From positions 1-32,082 of the IMG/VR virus record IMGVR_UViG_3300031669_000151: a stretch of DNA of 32,082 nucleotides; one strand, given 5' to 3'. Below the pieces are notes generated by a model, which saw only the letters and a list, made by a program, of their open reading frames with translations, was not told where the DNA came from and did not search any database. Source of the stretch: a virus. A program made the position numbers and the translations under genes. Positions within the stretch are counted from its first letter, which is position 1. Each line of letters begins with the position of its first letter. This document shows, piece after piece, positions 1-8,055 of the stretch.

Positions 1-64
1 CCTTTCCGCGTGCGGCGTCAGCAAAATGATTTCATGAGTTGAGATCGCGGAGCGGTGCTGAGGG

Positions 65-616
65 ATGTCTGGAGTCAAGGGACAGCGATCGGGTGGGCAC
101 AACCGAAAAAGTGCGCGACTGCACGTGCTCCAGGGCACGTTTCGCTCGGATCGGCATGGCAGTGCCGAGGTTCCCGCGCCGCCGGCGGGGAAACCGGAGC
201 CGCGGATCGCCCTCGCCGGTCTCGCGAAAGCCGAGTGGGCCCGTATCACCAAGGAGCTCGAGGACGCCGGCGCGCTCGCGATGACCGACGGCCCTCGGCT
301 CTATGAATACGTGAACCTCTTCGCCGAAGTCGAAGCGATCAAAACGCAATCCGCCACGACACAGATGCTGATCGGCAAGGCGAAGAAAGCCCTGAAGGGT
401 CTAAATGGCCTCGAGCTGCTCCAGGCGGTCGAGCAGATCGTGAAGCTCCAGCAGCTCGCCGTGCGGCAGACGACCCAGCTCCGCCAGGGTCGGATGGCGC
501 TCCGGCAGTACATCAACGACTTCGGCCTGACGCCCGTGGCCCGCCACGGGAAGGCGCAGGCGGGTAACCCGAAGAACCGCGTGGACCAGTTCCGCGCGTC
601 GAAGGCCGGCGCATGA
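65..616 (+). CDS. terS: Terminase small subunit, P27-like
   Basis: Probable DNA-recognition subunit of the packaging motor, which brings the large terminase to phage DNA. The 183-aa product opens with a basic, glycine-rich segment (SGVKGQRSGGHNRKSA) followed by HVLQGTFRSDRHG, the usual opening of P27-family small terminases. The middle and C-terminal part (about residues 90-165) is predicted helical and rich in Leu, Gln and Lys, suited to oligomerisation. ATG 65 follows AGGG directly, so the ribosome site is short but plausible. The stop overlaps the start of the large terminase (ATGA), which indicates translational coupling. Family call rests on the N-terminal signature plus position immediately before the large subunit. 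Confidence 0.87.
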   Translation: MSGVKGQRSGGHNRKSARLHVLQGTFRSDRHGSAEVPAPPAGKPEPRIALAGLAKAEWARITKELEDAGALAMTDGPRLYEYVNLFAEVEAIKTQSATTQMLIGKAKKALKGLNGLELLQAVEQIVKLQQLAVRQTTQLRQGRMALRQYINDFGLTPVARHGKAQAGNPKNRVDQFRASKAGA

Positions 617-2517
617 GCACCGCAGTAGCTGAGCGACGGCGGAGGACGGCGCCGGCGCGCCGCGCGAAGGCGTCTCGCACGTCGAAGCGCCCTCCCAACC
701 TCGACCCCGTCACCCAGTACGCCCATGACGTTGTCACCGGCCGGATTCTCGCCGGCCGCGCCGTGCGCCTGATGTGCCAGCGGCACCTCGACGACCTCAC
801 CCACCAGCGGACCAAGGCGTTTCCCTACGCGTTCGACGTCGCCGCGGCTCAGCACATCATCGACTTCTTCCCGATGTTCCTCACGCTCGAGAGCGGCGAT
901 CCGTTTGTGCTGCCGCCCTGGCTGCAGTTTTCGTATGGGGCGATCTACGGGTGGAAGCGCACCAGCGACCAGGAGCGTCGGTTTCAGTACGGGTTCTTCG
1001 AGACCTCGAAAGGGTCGGGGAAGACACCGAGCGGCGGCGGCATCGGGCTCTACGGCATGATCTTCGACAACGAGGCCTACGCGGAGATCTATAGCGCCGG
1101 GTACGATGAACGGCAGGCCTCGATCATGCTGAACGACGCGATCCGGATGGCGGAGCAATCACCGGACCTGCGCGGGATGCTCGAGATCAACAAGTACAAC
1201 ATCGCGAATCCGGAGAACGGCTCGTTCTTCCGGGCGGTGTCGAAGGAGCCGCGTGGCAAGAGTGGTCCGCGGCCGTACTACGTGTTGGCTGACGAGATTC
1301 ATGAACACCTCGACGGCCGGGTGCTCAACCGCCTCCTGGCTGGGTTCAAGGGCCGTACCCAGCCCCTCGCCCTGCTCTACACCAACTCCGGCAGCGACAA
1401 GACGTCGATCTGCTGGGAGTACCACCAGAAATCGATCGCCGTGCTTGAGGGCGCGGAACCCGACGAACAGTGGTTCGCGTACGTCTGCCAGCTCGACCCG
1501 TGCGACGCCTGCTACGCGGAGGGCTACCGGCAACCGAAAGACGGCTGCTCGGACTGCGACACTTGGACGGACCCCACGGTCTGGCCGAAGATCGCGCCGG
1601 CGCTCGGCATTGTCATCCAGCCGAAGTACCTGCAGGACGCGATCGCGCTGGCGCGCAGTATTCCGAGCGAGTTCTCGGAACGCCGCCGGCTGAACTTCTG
1701 CCTCTGGACGGAAAGCCACCAGGTCTGGATCCCGTCCGACCGCTGGGACGCCTGCCGCGTCGAGTCCGTGCACGAGGCGAACCCTGAGCTGTTGCCGTGC
1801 GCGGCGGGTCTCGACCCGTCGAGTGTGCTGGACCTGTCATCGCTCGTGGTGGCGTTGCGCATCGACGATCCGCCTGACCAGCGACACCAGGCTGAGCAGG
1901 TCGAGATTCAGGGCCTGGACGAACACGGCCAGCAGGTCCGGCTGGCCTACCGGTTGGATTTCCACGTCGAACTGATCCCCTACTTTTGGCTGCCGGCTGA
2001 GACCCTGCAGGCGCGCGTCCAGGCTGAGCGAATCCCGTACGATGTGTGGGCGCGCACGCCCTCACGTGAGACGCCGTACCTGTTCACCACGCCTGGCCCC
2101 GCGATCGACCACAACGCGATCTATGACTTCGTCATCAAGGACGCGGTCCCCCGCTTCAAGATCCAGCGGCTGGGCATGGACGAGAACAGCGGGCGGTTCC
2201 TGTTCATGAAGATTCGGGACGAGGGGCGGATGGGCGATCGGATCGTCTCGGTCGGCCAGGCCAAGAAGCTCTCAGAGGCCTTCAAGTTCATCGAGATCCT
2301 GATCGCCCACCGCCGCCTGCGGCACAATGGGCACCCGGTGCTTGGCTGGTGTGTCGCGAATGCCGAACCCAAACGCGATCGCATCGGGGCGCTCTGGATT
2401 GAGAAGCCCTCCGAGGTCAAGCGCATCGACGGCGCGGTCGCGTCGGCGATGGCGATCAAGGAGCTGATGGCATTGCCGGCGACGCGGAAGCGATCGAAAG
2501 GAGCGTTCGTTGCCTAA
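613..2517 (+). CDS. terL: Terminase large subunit (ATPase-nuclease)
   Basis: Packaging motor that cuts concatemeric DNA and pumps it into the prohead through the portal. The 634-aa protein has a Walker A-like loop TSKGSGKT at residues 131-138, a Walker B YYVLADEIHE at 222-231, and a coupling segment ALLYTNSGS near 253-261. The C-terminal RNase H-like nuclease shows GLDPSS at 399-404, a DENSG at 523-527, and RIDGAVASAMA at 604-614, the typical family end. Five cysteines (292, 297, 300, 312, 315) lie between the ATPase and nuclease in a CxxC...CxxC arrangement, an unusual possible zinc site. Length is slightly above the usual 500-600 aa because of the basic N-terminus and this insertion. Confidence 0.95.
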   Translation: MSTAVAERRRRTAPARRAKASRTSKRPPNLDPVTQYAHDVVTGRILAGRAVRLMCQRHLDDLTHQRTKAFPYAFDVAAAQHIIDFFPMFLTLESGDPFVLPPWLQFSYGAIYGWKRTSDQERRFQYGFFETSKGSGKTPSGGGIGLYGMIFDNEAYAEIYSAGYDERQASIMLNDAIRMAEQSPDLRGMLEINKYNIANPENGSFFRAVSKEPRGKSGPRPYYVLADEIHEHLDGRVLNRLLAGFKGRTQPLALLYTNSGSDKTSICWEYHQKSIAVLEGAEPDEQWFAYVCQLDPCDACYAEGYRQPKDGCSDCDTWTDPTVWPKIAPALGIVIQPKYLQDAIALARSIPSEFSERRRLNFCLWTESHQVWIPSDRWDACRVESVHEANPELLPCAAGLDPSSVLDLSSLVVALRIDDPPDQRHQAEQVEIQGLDEHGQQVRLAYRLDFHVELIPYFWLPAETLQARVQAERIPYDVWARTPSRETPYLFTTPGPAIDHNAIYDFVIKDAVPRFKIQRLGMDENSGRFLFMKIRDEGRMGDRIVSVGQAKKLSEAFKFIEILIAHRRLRHNGHPVLGWCVANAEPKRDRIGALWIEKPSEVKRIDGAVASAMAIKELMALPATRKRSKGAFVA

Positions 2518-2749
2518 GACGATTCCCGCCCTGCCGGTTCCTGTCCCACCGCCACTGACGTGGCGGCAACGACTCGGCCAGATCGTGGGTCTGAGTGAGC
2601 TGCTAGTGGTCGTCGGCCTGGCCCTCTGGGTCGTCGCCTTCTGGACGACGGCGCGGGAGGCGGCGCTCGGCGTCCCCGCGGCCATTCTCGTGTGGTACGG
2701 CCTGCCGCCTCGGCCGTGGTTCATCAGCGATCACGAGCGGAAAGGGTAA
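2510..2749 (+). CDS. Small membrane protein between terminase and portal
   Basis: A 79-aa protein with a proline-rich N-terminus (PALPVPVPPP) and two hydrophobic stretches, about residues 30-46 (ELLVVVGLALWVVAFW) and 52-63 (ALGVPAAILVWY), so probably a membrane protein. It starts at TTG 2510, eight bases inside the end of the large terminase gene. AAAGGAG at 2497-2503 sits at the right distance and decides this rare start. The position is where many phages have a small head gene, but I do not recognise the family and assign no function. The overlap and ribosome site support it being a real, coupled gene. Confidence 0.7.
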   Translation: MPKTIPALPVPVPPPLTWRQRLGQIVGLSELLVVVGLALWVVAFWTTAREAALGVPAAILVWYGLPPRPWFISDHERKG

Positions 2750-2754
2750 GGACG

Positions 2755-5346
2755 ATGGGATTTCTCGCACGTGTCCACGAACCGCGTTCGTCCGTCCTTG
2801 GGCCCCATAGCTTGCAAGACCCGGCGAGCGCGCGGCTGTACGGGCGCGCGCCGTCGGACGCCGGCGTGCATGTGGATGAGGTGATTGCCCTCACCTATTC
2901 CGCGGTGTGGGACGCCGTGCAGCAAATCTCGTCAGATGAGGCGAAACTCCCACTGTCGCTCATGAAACGGGAGCAAGGGGACATCAAAAAGCCGTACGTC
3001 GAGTCCAAACTCTACCGTCTCCTCCATGACGAGCCGAACCCAGAGATGTCCGCGTTCACCTTCCGTCGGACGATGACCGCGCACGCGCTCACGTGGGGCA
3101 ACGGCTACGCCGAGATCGAACGCGACCTAGCGGATCGCCCTAAGGCGCTGTGGGTGCTGACGCCGGATCGCGTCGCACCCTTCCGCGACAAGGTCTTCGA
3201 TAATGGTACTGGTCGCGTCCGGTTGGGACCCGTGCAGTACCGCATCGACGGGCGCGAGGACATGATTCTGCAGGCGCGTGACATCCTGCACCTCCAGGGC
3301 CCGGGGTTCGACGGGTCGATGGGCTACAACCTGGTGAACCACGCGCGTCAGGCAATAGGGCTGGCGCTCGCCTCGGGACGGTTCGCGTCGACGTTCTTCG
3401 CCAACGGGTCAACCTTCGGCGGTGTCCTGACGTATGCGGACGACCTCGACGACGATCAGAAGAAGGAAATCCGCGACGCAATCGAGGCGTTGCACCAGAG
3501 CGCCGATCGCGCCCATCGATTCCTGATTCTCAGTGGCGGGGCGACCTACGCCAAGACAGGTGTGAACCCGAACGACTCGCAAATGAAGGAGACGCGCGAA
3601 GCGGCCATCGAGGAGGTCGCACGCTTCTTCAATATGCCGCTACACAAGCTCAAGCTGAGCAAGCCCGGCTCGGTGAGCTATGCGTCGGTCGAGATGTTTG
3701 ATCTCGACTACTACAAGGGCTGTCTCCTGAATTGGATCACGAATTGGGAACAGGAACTGAATCGCAAGCTGATCTCGCCGCTCGAATACCGGCGGCAGTA
3801 CTTCAAGCACAGCGTCGAGGGGTTCTTGCGCGGCGACTTCAAGACACGGATGGAGGGGCTCGGCATGATGCACGATCGCGGCATCATCAACGCCGACCAA
3901 TGGCGGGCCCTCGAGGATTGGAACCCGATCGCCGATGGGTCCGGCCAGCTCTACCTGGTGCAGGGCGCCATGGTGCCGCGGAGTCGACTGAACGAGATCG
4001 TGGACAAACAGGTCAAGCCGACGCCCGATCCGCCCCCGCCGCCTGGCGACGTCGACGCGGATGTTGCGGCGGCGGAAGCGAAGGCCGCGCGCGCGGAGGC
4101 GCTCGCCGCCGAGCTACGCGCCGAGGCGCAGCGCGAACGCGATGCACGGGTCGCCCTCGAGGCAACGGGCCAGGCGACTACCGACGCGTTAGCTGCAGCG
4201 CTGGCGACGGAACGGGACGCTCATGCGCGGGCGTCGCACCTCGAGATCGTCGCCGCGGACCTGCGCGCCGAGCATGCGGCGCTGGTTGCCGCCCGCGACG
4301 CCCTCGCCGAACAGCTCGCCGAGCAGAGCACGGCTCGCACCGCGGCCGAACAGCGGGCGCAGCTCGCCGAGGAGGCTGCGGAGCGGGCCGATGCCGATCG
4401 TGTCCAGGCCCACGCCGAGGCCCGCGACGCGGTGGAATGTGAACAGCAGGCCCGGGAGGCGCTCGAGGCGGCGGCCCAAGAGCTCGTCGACGCGCAGGCT
4501 GCCGCGCAGGTCTCGGGCGAGCATCAGGCCGAGGCTGAGGTGGCGCGGCAGGCGGCCGAGGAACGGGCCGAGGCGGCGATTGCGGCGGCGAGCCAAGCGA
4601 CCGAGGAGCGTCAGGCGCTCGAAACGACCGCCGTGGCGGCGAGCGCCGCTGCTGACGCCGCGCGCGCCGACGCTGACCGGCTCGTGGCCGAGGCGCATGC
4701 CGCGACGGAGGCCGAACGGACCGCGCGCGCACAGGACGCCGAGGCCCGCGCGGCGGCCGAAGCGCGCGCGGCTGAAGCCACGGCCGCCCTGGTGGCCGCC
4801 GAGGCGAGGCGAGTGGCGGCGGAGACGGCGGCCGCCGAGGCCGGTGCCGCGGCCTCTCAGGCCGAGGGCGCCCTCACGGCGGCCGCGGCGGTCCTCCAGG
4901 CGCAGCGCGCGGCCGAACTGGCGCGGATGACGGGCATGCTCGGCGCCGTCCGTGGGCTGGTCGAAGACGCGGTCGGGCGGATGATCCGATGGGAGGCCGA
5001 CAAGGCCCGGCGGAACCAGACGACACCCGAGAAGCTGCGAAAGTGGCTGGAGGCCTTCTACGTCACGCACGAGGACACGGTCGCCGACGCCCTCCTGCGC
5101 CCCGTGCGGGTGCATCTCGCGTGGCAGCAGTCGGCGGACGACCCGGCCACCGTGGCGCGAGGGCTGGCCCGCGCGCATGTCGCGGAGTCGGTGCGGCAGG
5201 TGCGCGCGGTGGCCAACGGGGATCCAGAGGACCTGCACGTCACGCTCGAGCGGATGCTGCAGCGGTGGGAAGAGGATAGGCCGGCCGCACTCGCGGACCG
5301 GATTCTGCGCGAGGAGGTCGAGCATGTACGTCGGTACCAGGGCTGA
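2755..5346 (+). CDS. HK97-family portal protein with long coiled-coil extension
   Basis: Forms the dodecameric ring at the capsid vertex through which DNA passes. Residues 1 to about 420 match an HK97-type portal: an N-terminal SVLGPHSLQDPAS region, ETREAAIEEVARFFNMPLHK, and a C-terminal core with MMHDRGIINADQWRALEDW. A PDPPPPPGD linker at about residues 423-431 leads into roughly 290 residues (432-720) of Ala/Glu/Arg repeats, a predicted long coiled coil. Residues 723-863 form a separate helical domain (WLEAFYVTHEDTVADALL). Usual family members are 400-500 aa, so 863 aa is large. ATG 2755 was chosen because AAAGGG at 2741-2746 precedes it and MGFLARV is a natural opening; an upstream in-frame GTG at 2692 lacks a site. 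Confidence 0.92.
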   Translation: MGFLARVHEPRSSVLGPHSLQDPASARLYGRAPSDAGVHVDEVIALTYSAVWDAVQQISSDEAKLPLSLMKREQGDIKKPYVESKLYRLLHDEPNPEMSAFTFRRTMTAHALTWGNGYAEIERDLADRPKALWVLTPDRVAPFRDKVFDNGTGRVRLGPVQYRIDGREDMILQARDILHLQGPGFDGSMGYNLVNHARQAIGLALASGRFASTFFANGSTFGGVLTYADDLDDDQKKEIRDAIEALHQSADRAHRFLILSGGATYAKTGVNPNDSQMKETREAAIEEVARFFNMPLHKLKLSKPGSVSYASVEMFDLDYYKGCLLNWITNWEQELNRKLISPLEYRRQYFKHSVEGFLRGDFKTRMEGLGMMHDRGIINADQWRALEDWNPIADGSGQLYLVQGAMVPRSRLNEIVDKQVKPTPDPPPPPGDVDADVAAAEAKAARAEALAAELRAEAQRERDARVALEATGQATTDALAAALATERDAHARASHLEIVAADLRAEHAALVAARDALAEQLAEQSTARTAAEQRAQLAEEAAERADADRVQAHAEARDAVECEQQAREALEAAAQELVDAQAAAQVSGEHQAEAEVARQAAEERAEAAIAAASQATEERQALETTAVAASAAADAARADADRLVAEAHAATEAERTARAQDAEARAAAEARAAEATAALVAAEARRVAAETAAAEAGAAASQAEGALTAAAAVLQAQRAAELARMTGMLGAVRGLVEDAVGRMIRWEADKARRNQTTPEKLRKWLEAFYVTHEDTVADALLRPVRVHLAWQQSADDPATVARGLARAHVAESVRQVRAVANGDPEDLHVTLERMLQRWEEDRPAALADRILREEVEHVRRYQG

Positions 5347-5941
5347 TCATCGGGCGGCCGGCGACGGCTACGAAATCAGGACGTGTGGCGAAGTGCGGGT
5401 GGACCTCTCCGAGGATCGGCGGATCCGCGGTCACGCCATCGTGTTCAACATGCGGTCAGTGAACCTCGGGGGATTCATCGAGATCATGAAACCCGAGTCG
5501 GTCGACCGCACCCTCCGCGAGGCGCTCGACGTGCGCGCGCTCGTGGACCATGAGACGTCCAAAGTGCTCGGCCGGACGAAGTCGGGCACGCTGGACCTGA
5601 AAAAGGACCGGCAGGGGTTGAAGTTCGCGATCGATCCGCCCAACACCAGCTATGCGAAGGACATCATGGAAGTGGTCGATCGGGGCGACGTGTCCGGCAT
5701 GTCGTTCCGGTTCCGCACGATGCCGGACGGCGACGAGTGGGACGTGGACGAGGAGACCGGTATCTACATCCGGTACGTCACGGACATCACGATCGATGAA
5801 ATCTCGATCGTGACCTTTCCGGCGTACCCGGACACGGATGTGTCAATCGCGAAGCGGTCGCTGAAGGCCTTTCAGGCGGCGCACGGCAACTCGCGCGTGG
5901 ATCAACTGCGCCGGCAGCTTCGGAACACGCTGGCGCGGTAG
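5324..5941 (+). CDS. Prohead maturation protease, HK97 type (peptidase S78/U35)
   Basis: Serine protease that is packaged in the prohead and cleaves the delta domain of the capsid protein and itself during maturation. The 205-aa product has the N-terminal strand IRGHAIVFN at 34-42, the histidine motif VDHETSKVLGRT at 74-85 (His76), and the serine motif GDVSGMSFRF at 121-130. It ends with DEISIVTFPAYPDT at 158-171, typical of the family. ATG 5324 lies inside the portal gene's last codons and follows GAGGAGG at 5311-5317, so this start is preferred to the longer open frame upstream. It is coupled to the portal gene. Confidence 0.93.
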   Translation: MYVGTRADHRAAGDGYEIRTCGEVRVDLSEDRRIRGHAIVFNMRSVNLGGFIEIMKPESVDRTLREALDVRALVDHETSKVLGRTKSGTLDLKKDRQGLKFAIDPPNTSYAKDIMEVVDRGDVSGMSFRFRTMPDGDEWDVDEETGIYIRYVTDITIDEISIVTFPAYPDTDVSIAKRSLKAFQAAHGNSRVDQLRRQLRNTLAR

Positions 5942-5952
5942 GAGGACCACTC

Positions 5953-6162
5953 ATGTCCAGGCCGACCACTTTCAGCACACCCGCCACCGAGGCTATTCGC
6001 GTCAGGGTGACGCCTGAGCAGCGGCAAGAACTGCGACAGGTGGCGAAAGAGAATCAGACGAACGTCGCGACGGTCATCCGTGAGGCGGTCAATACCTACG
6101 TGGCGGACTACCGCGACCGTCCGCCGGGTTTCGTGGTCCAAAACTCACGCCCGGGCGGATAA
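5953..6162 (+). CDS. Ribbon-helix-helix protein
   Basis: A 69-aa protein with the layout of a CopG/Arc-type DNA-binding domain: a strand AIRVRVT (residues 14-20), helix PEQRQELRQVAKE, and helix NVATVIREAVNTYVADY. Such proteins act as dimers and usually repress transcription. TAGGAGGA at 5938-5945 gives a strong ribosome site for ATG 5953. Finding it between the protease and capsid genes is unusual, because regulators normally sit in early regions. The hairpin just downstream could be its operator or a transcript element, but that is inference. Confidence 0.75.
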   Translation: MSRPTTFSTPATEAIRVRVTPEQRQELRQVAKENQTNVATVIREAVNTYVADYRDRPPGFVVQNSRPGG

Positions 6163-6183
6163 TGTCCGCGTCGAAGAGCTGAG

Positions 6184-6223
6184 CCGCGCCCGCCGCGTGC
6201 AGGTGACCCTGCGCGGCGCGCGG
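6184..6223 (+). promoter_or_regulatory. Strong bulged hairpin upstream of capsid gene
   Basis: Three stacked stems fold around a TGAC loop (6204-6207): GCAGG/CCTGC (6199-6203 with 6208-6212), GCCGC/GCGGC (6192-6196 with 6213-6217) and CCGCGC/GCGCGG (6184-6189 with 6218-6223), with two 2-nt bulges on the left arm. It lies in the 202-nt gap between the ribbon-helix-helix gene and the capsid start. There is no T-run, so it may be an RNA-stability, processing or operator element rather than a classical terminator. No convincing -35/-10 pair was seen in the gap. Confidence 0.5.
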
Positions 6224-6364
6224 TGACAACAAGGTGTGGCGGCGCACCCGGTGATCCAGGGCGCAACCCTCCGGCGAACTCGGAAACGAGCGAGATTTCG
6301 CCTGTGTGTTGCGCCCTGACGCATGTACGGGCCTTCCCCCAGGCGAGGACACGAGGGAAGGCCG

Positions 6365-8041
6365 ATGACTCTGAACCGATTCACTGTGACGCCGTTTCTG
6401 CTGGCGCTCGTCGCCGGCCTGGCGGCGATGCCCACCCATGTCTACCGGATCTGCGCCTGGAACGTCGGCACGCTGAAGATCGATCCGTGGCGCCGGCGGA
6501 CCTCGGGGACCCTACGCGCGGTCACGCGAACCGTCCTCAGCTGGTTCGCCAGCCTCTGGAGCCCGCGCCTGGCGTTCGTGGCGTCCGCCGTTCTGCTGGC
6601 GCTGCTGCTCGACCATCTGAGCGGCCCCCATGACGGTCTCCTTCTGGCGGCGATTCCCGGCTTGGCCGGCATGTCGCTGCCGGACCTGCGGCAGCGCAAG
6701 GGCGAACTCGCCCAGCAAGCGGACCAGTGCCTGACCGACGCGGCCTCGCGGGAGTGGACCTCGGAGGACGAGACCAAATTCACCGCGCTCCACGCCGACA
6801 TCGAGGACATCAACAAGCACATCGCGCGCCGCGAAAAACAGGAGGCGGTGAGAACCAGCCTGGAGGACGGCCAGGGCCGGCGGACCGACCCGGCGCAGCC
6901 GACTCAGACCCAGCGGACCGAGACCTCACAGGGCCGTGGCGTCACGCGCGCCTCAGCGGCCGACCACGCCATGGCCCTCGTCGGCTGGTTCCTGGCCGGG
7001 TCGAACCGCCGCAGCGACGCGCACGTCGCCGCGGCGAAGCGCTGCGGCATCGACATCGACGGTAAATCGCTCTACCTGGGCCTCGCGGCGCGGCCGCCGG
7101 CCAGTACGCGTCAGGGCGATCTCGAGGACTGGGAGAAGCGGTACCTCGGCGTGGCCATCGAAAGCCCGGACAATGGCGGGCACTATCTCGTGCCGGACGA
7201 GACAATGCGCGGGCTCGAAGTGGCGCTCCTGGCCTTCGGCGGCATGCGCAGTGTCGGCACGGTCCTCCGGACCGACACGGGCGCCAATCTCCCGATCCCG
7301 ACGATGAACGACACGGCGAACGAGGGGGCGATCATCGCGGAGCAGATCCAGGAGACGACCGACCTCGAACCGACGATCGGCCAGCTCGTACTCGAAGCGT
7401 TCACGTACAGCTCGAAGAAGATCCCGGTGTCCGTCGAGTTTATGCAGGACAACGCGATCAACTTCGCCGCCCGGGTGGGCGAGCTGCTCGGTACCCGTAT
7501 CGCGCGGATCACGAACCGGCACTTCACGGTCGGCACCGGGAACGGCCAGCCGAAGGGTGTCGTGACGGCCGCGACCGATTCGGGCGTGACGGGCGCCAGC
7601 GCGACGTCGATCAGCTACGACAACATCGTGGACCTGACGCACTCGGTGGATCCGGACTACCGGAACAACGGGGCGCGATTCATGTTCCACGACAACATGC
7701 TGAAGGCGCTGAAGAAGATCAAGATCCCGCAGTACTCCGGCGACACCGCCGGTCAGCCCCTGTGGCGTCCGGGTCTCGCGGCCGGTGTGCCGGACACGAT
7801 CGACAGCTACCCGTACTCGATCAACCAGCACATGCCGCTGCCGACCTCGGGCCTGAAGGCGATGATCTTCGGCGCGCTGAGCAAGTACCAGATCCGCGAC
7901 GTGCGGCTCGTGGAGGTGATGCGGCTGAACGAGCTGCGCGCCGAGTACCGGCAGGTGGTCTGGCTGGCCTGGTCGCGGCACGACGGCGACCTGCTCGACG
8001 CCGGCACGCACCCGGTCAAGTACCTCACGATGGGCACGTAG
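6365..8041 (+). CDS. Major capsid protein, HK97 fold, with hydrophobic N-terminal extension
   Basis: Main shell protein. From residue 103 (MSLPDLRQRKGELAQQA) to about 162 is a helical delta/scaffold domain typical of HK97-type precursors. The rest is the shell domain, with GGHYLVPDETMRGLE, TYSSKKIPVSVEFMQDN, GTGNGQPKGVV and a C-terminal DVRLVEVMRLNELRAEYRQ. The oddity is upstream. ATG 6365 has GAGGGAAG at 6353-6360, the best ribosome site, and adds about 102 residues with hydrophobic stretches at 11-22, 66-83 and 90-102. The conventional start, ATG 6671, has no visible site. An earlier ATG at 6323 also lacks one. The protease probably removes the extension with the delta domain. Confidence 0.93.
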   Translation: MTLNRFTVTPFLLALVAGLAAMPTHVYRICAWNVGTLKIDPWRRRTSGTLRAVTRTVLSWFASLWSPRLAFVASAVLLALLLDHLSGPHDGLLLAAIPGLAGMSLPDLRQRKGELAQQADQCLTDAASREWTSEDETKFTALHADIEDINKHIARREKQEAVRTSLEDGQGRRTDPAQPTQTQRTETSQGRGVTRASAADHAMALVGWFLAGSNRRSDAHVAAAKRCGIDIDGKSLYLGLAARPPASTRQGDLEDWEKRYLGVAIESPDNGGHYLVPDETMRGLEVALLAFGGMRSVGTVLRTDTGANLPIPTMNDTANEGAIIAEQIQETTDLEPTIGQLVLEAFTYSSKKIPVSVEFMQDNAINFAARVGELLGTRIARITNRHFTVGTGNGQPKGVVTAATDSGVTGASATSISYDNIVDLTHSVDPDYRNNGARFMFHDNMLKALKKIKIPQYSGDTAGQPLWRPGLAAGVPDTIDSYPYSINQHMPLPTSGLKAMIFGALSKYQIRDVRLVEVMRLNELRAEYRQVVWLAWSRHDGDLLDAGTHPVKYLTMGT

Positions 8042-8055
8042 GCGGAGCATCGCTG

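Noticed and set aside
1-64. Gene or cos/pac site upstream of the small terminase
   Set aside because: Only 64 nt are available; no ORF or clear repeat can be supported.
2692-2754. Upstream GTG start for the portal
   Set aside because: No ribosome site, overlaps the preceding small gene, and the added residues do not resemble portal N-termini.
4189-5325. 378-aa minus-strand frame opposite the portal
   Set aside because: Produced by the repetitive Ala/Glu codons of the coiled coil; low complexity and without domain signals.
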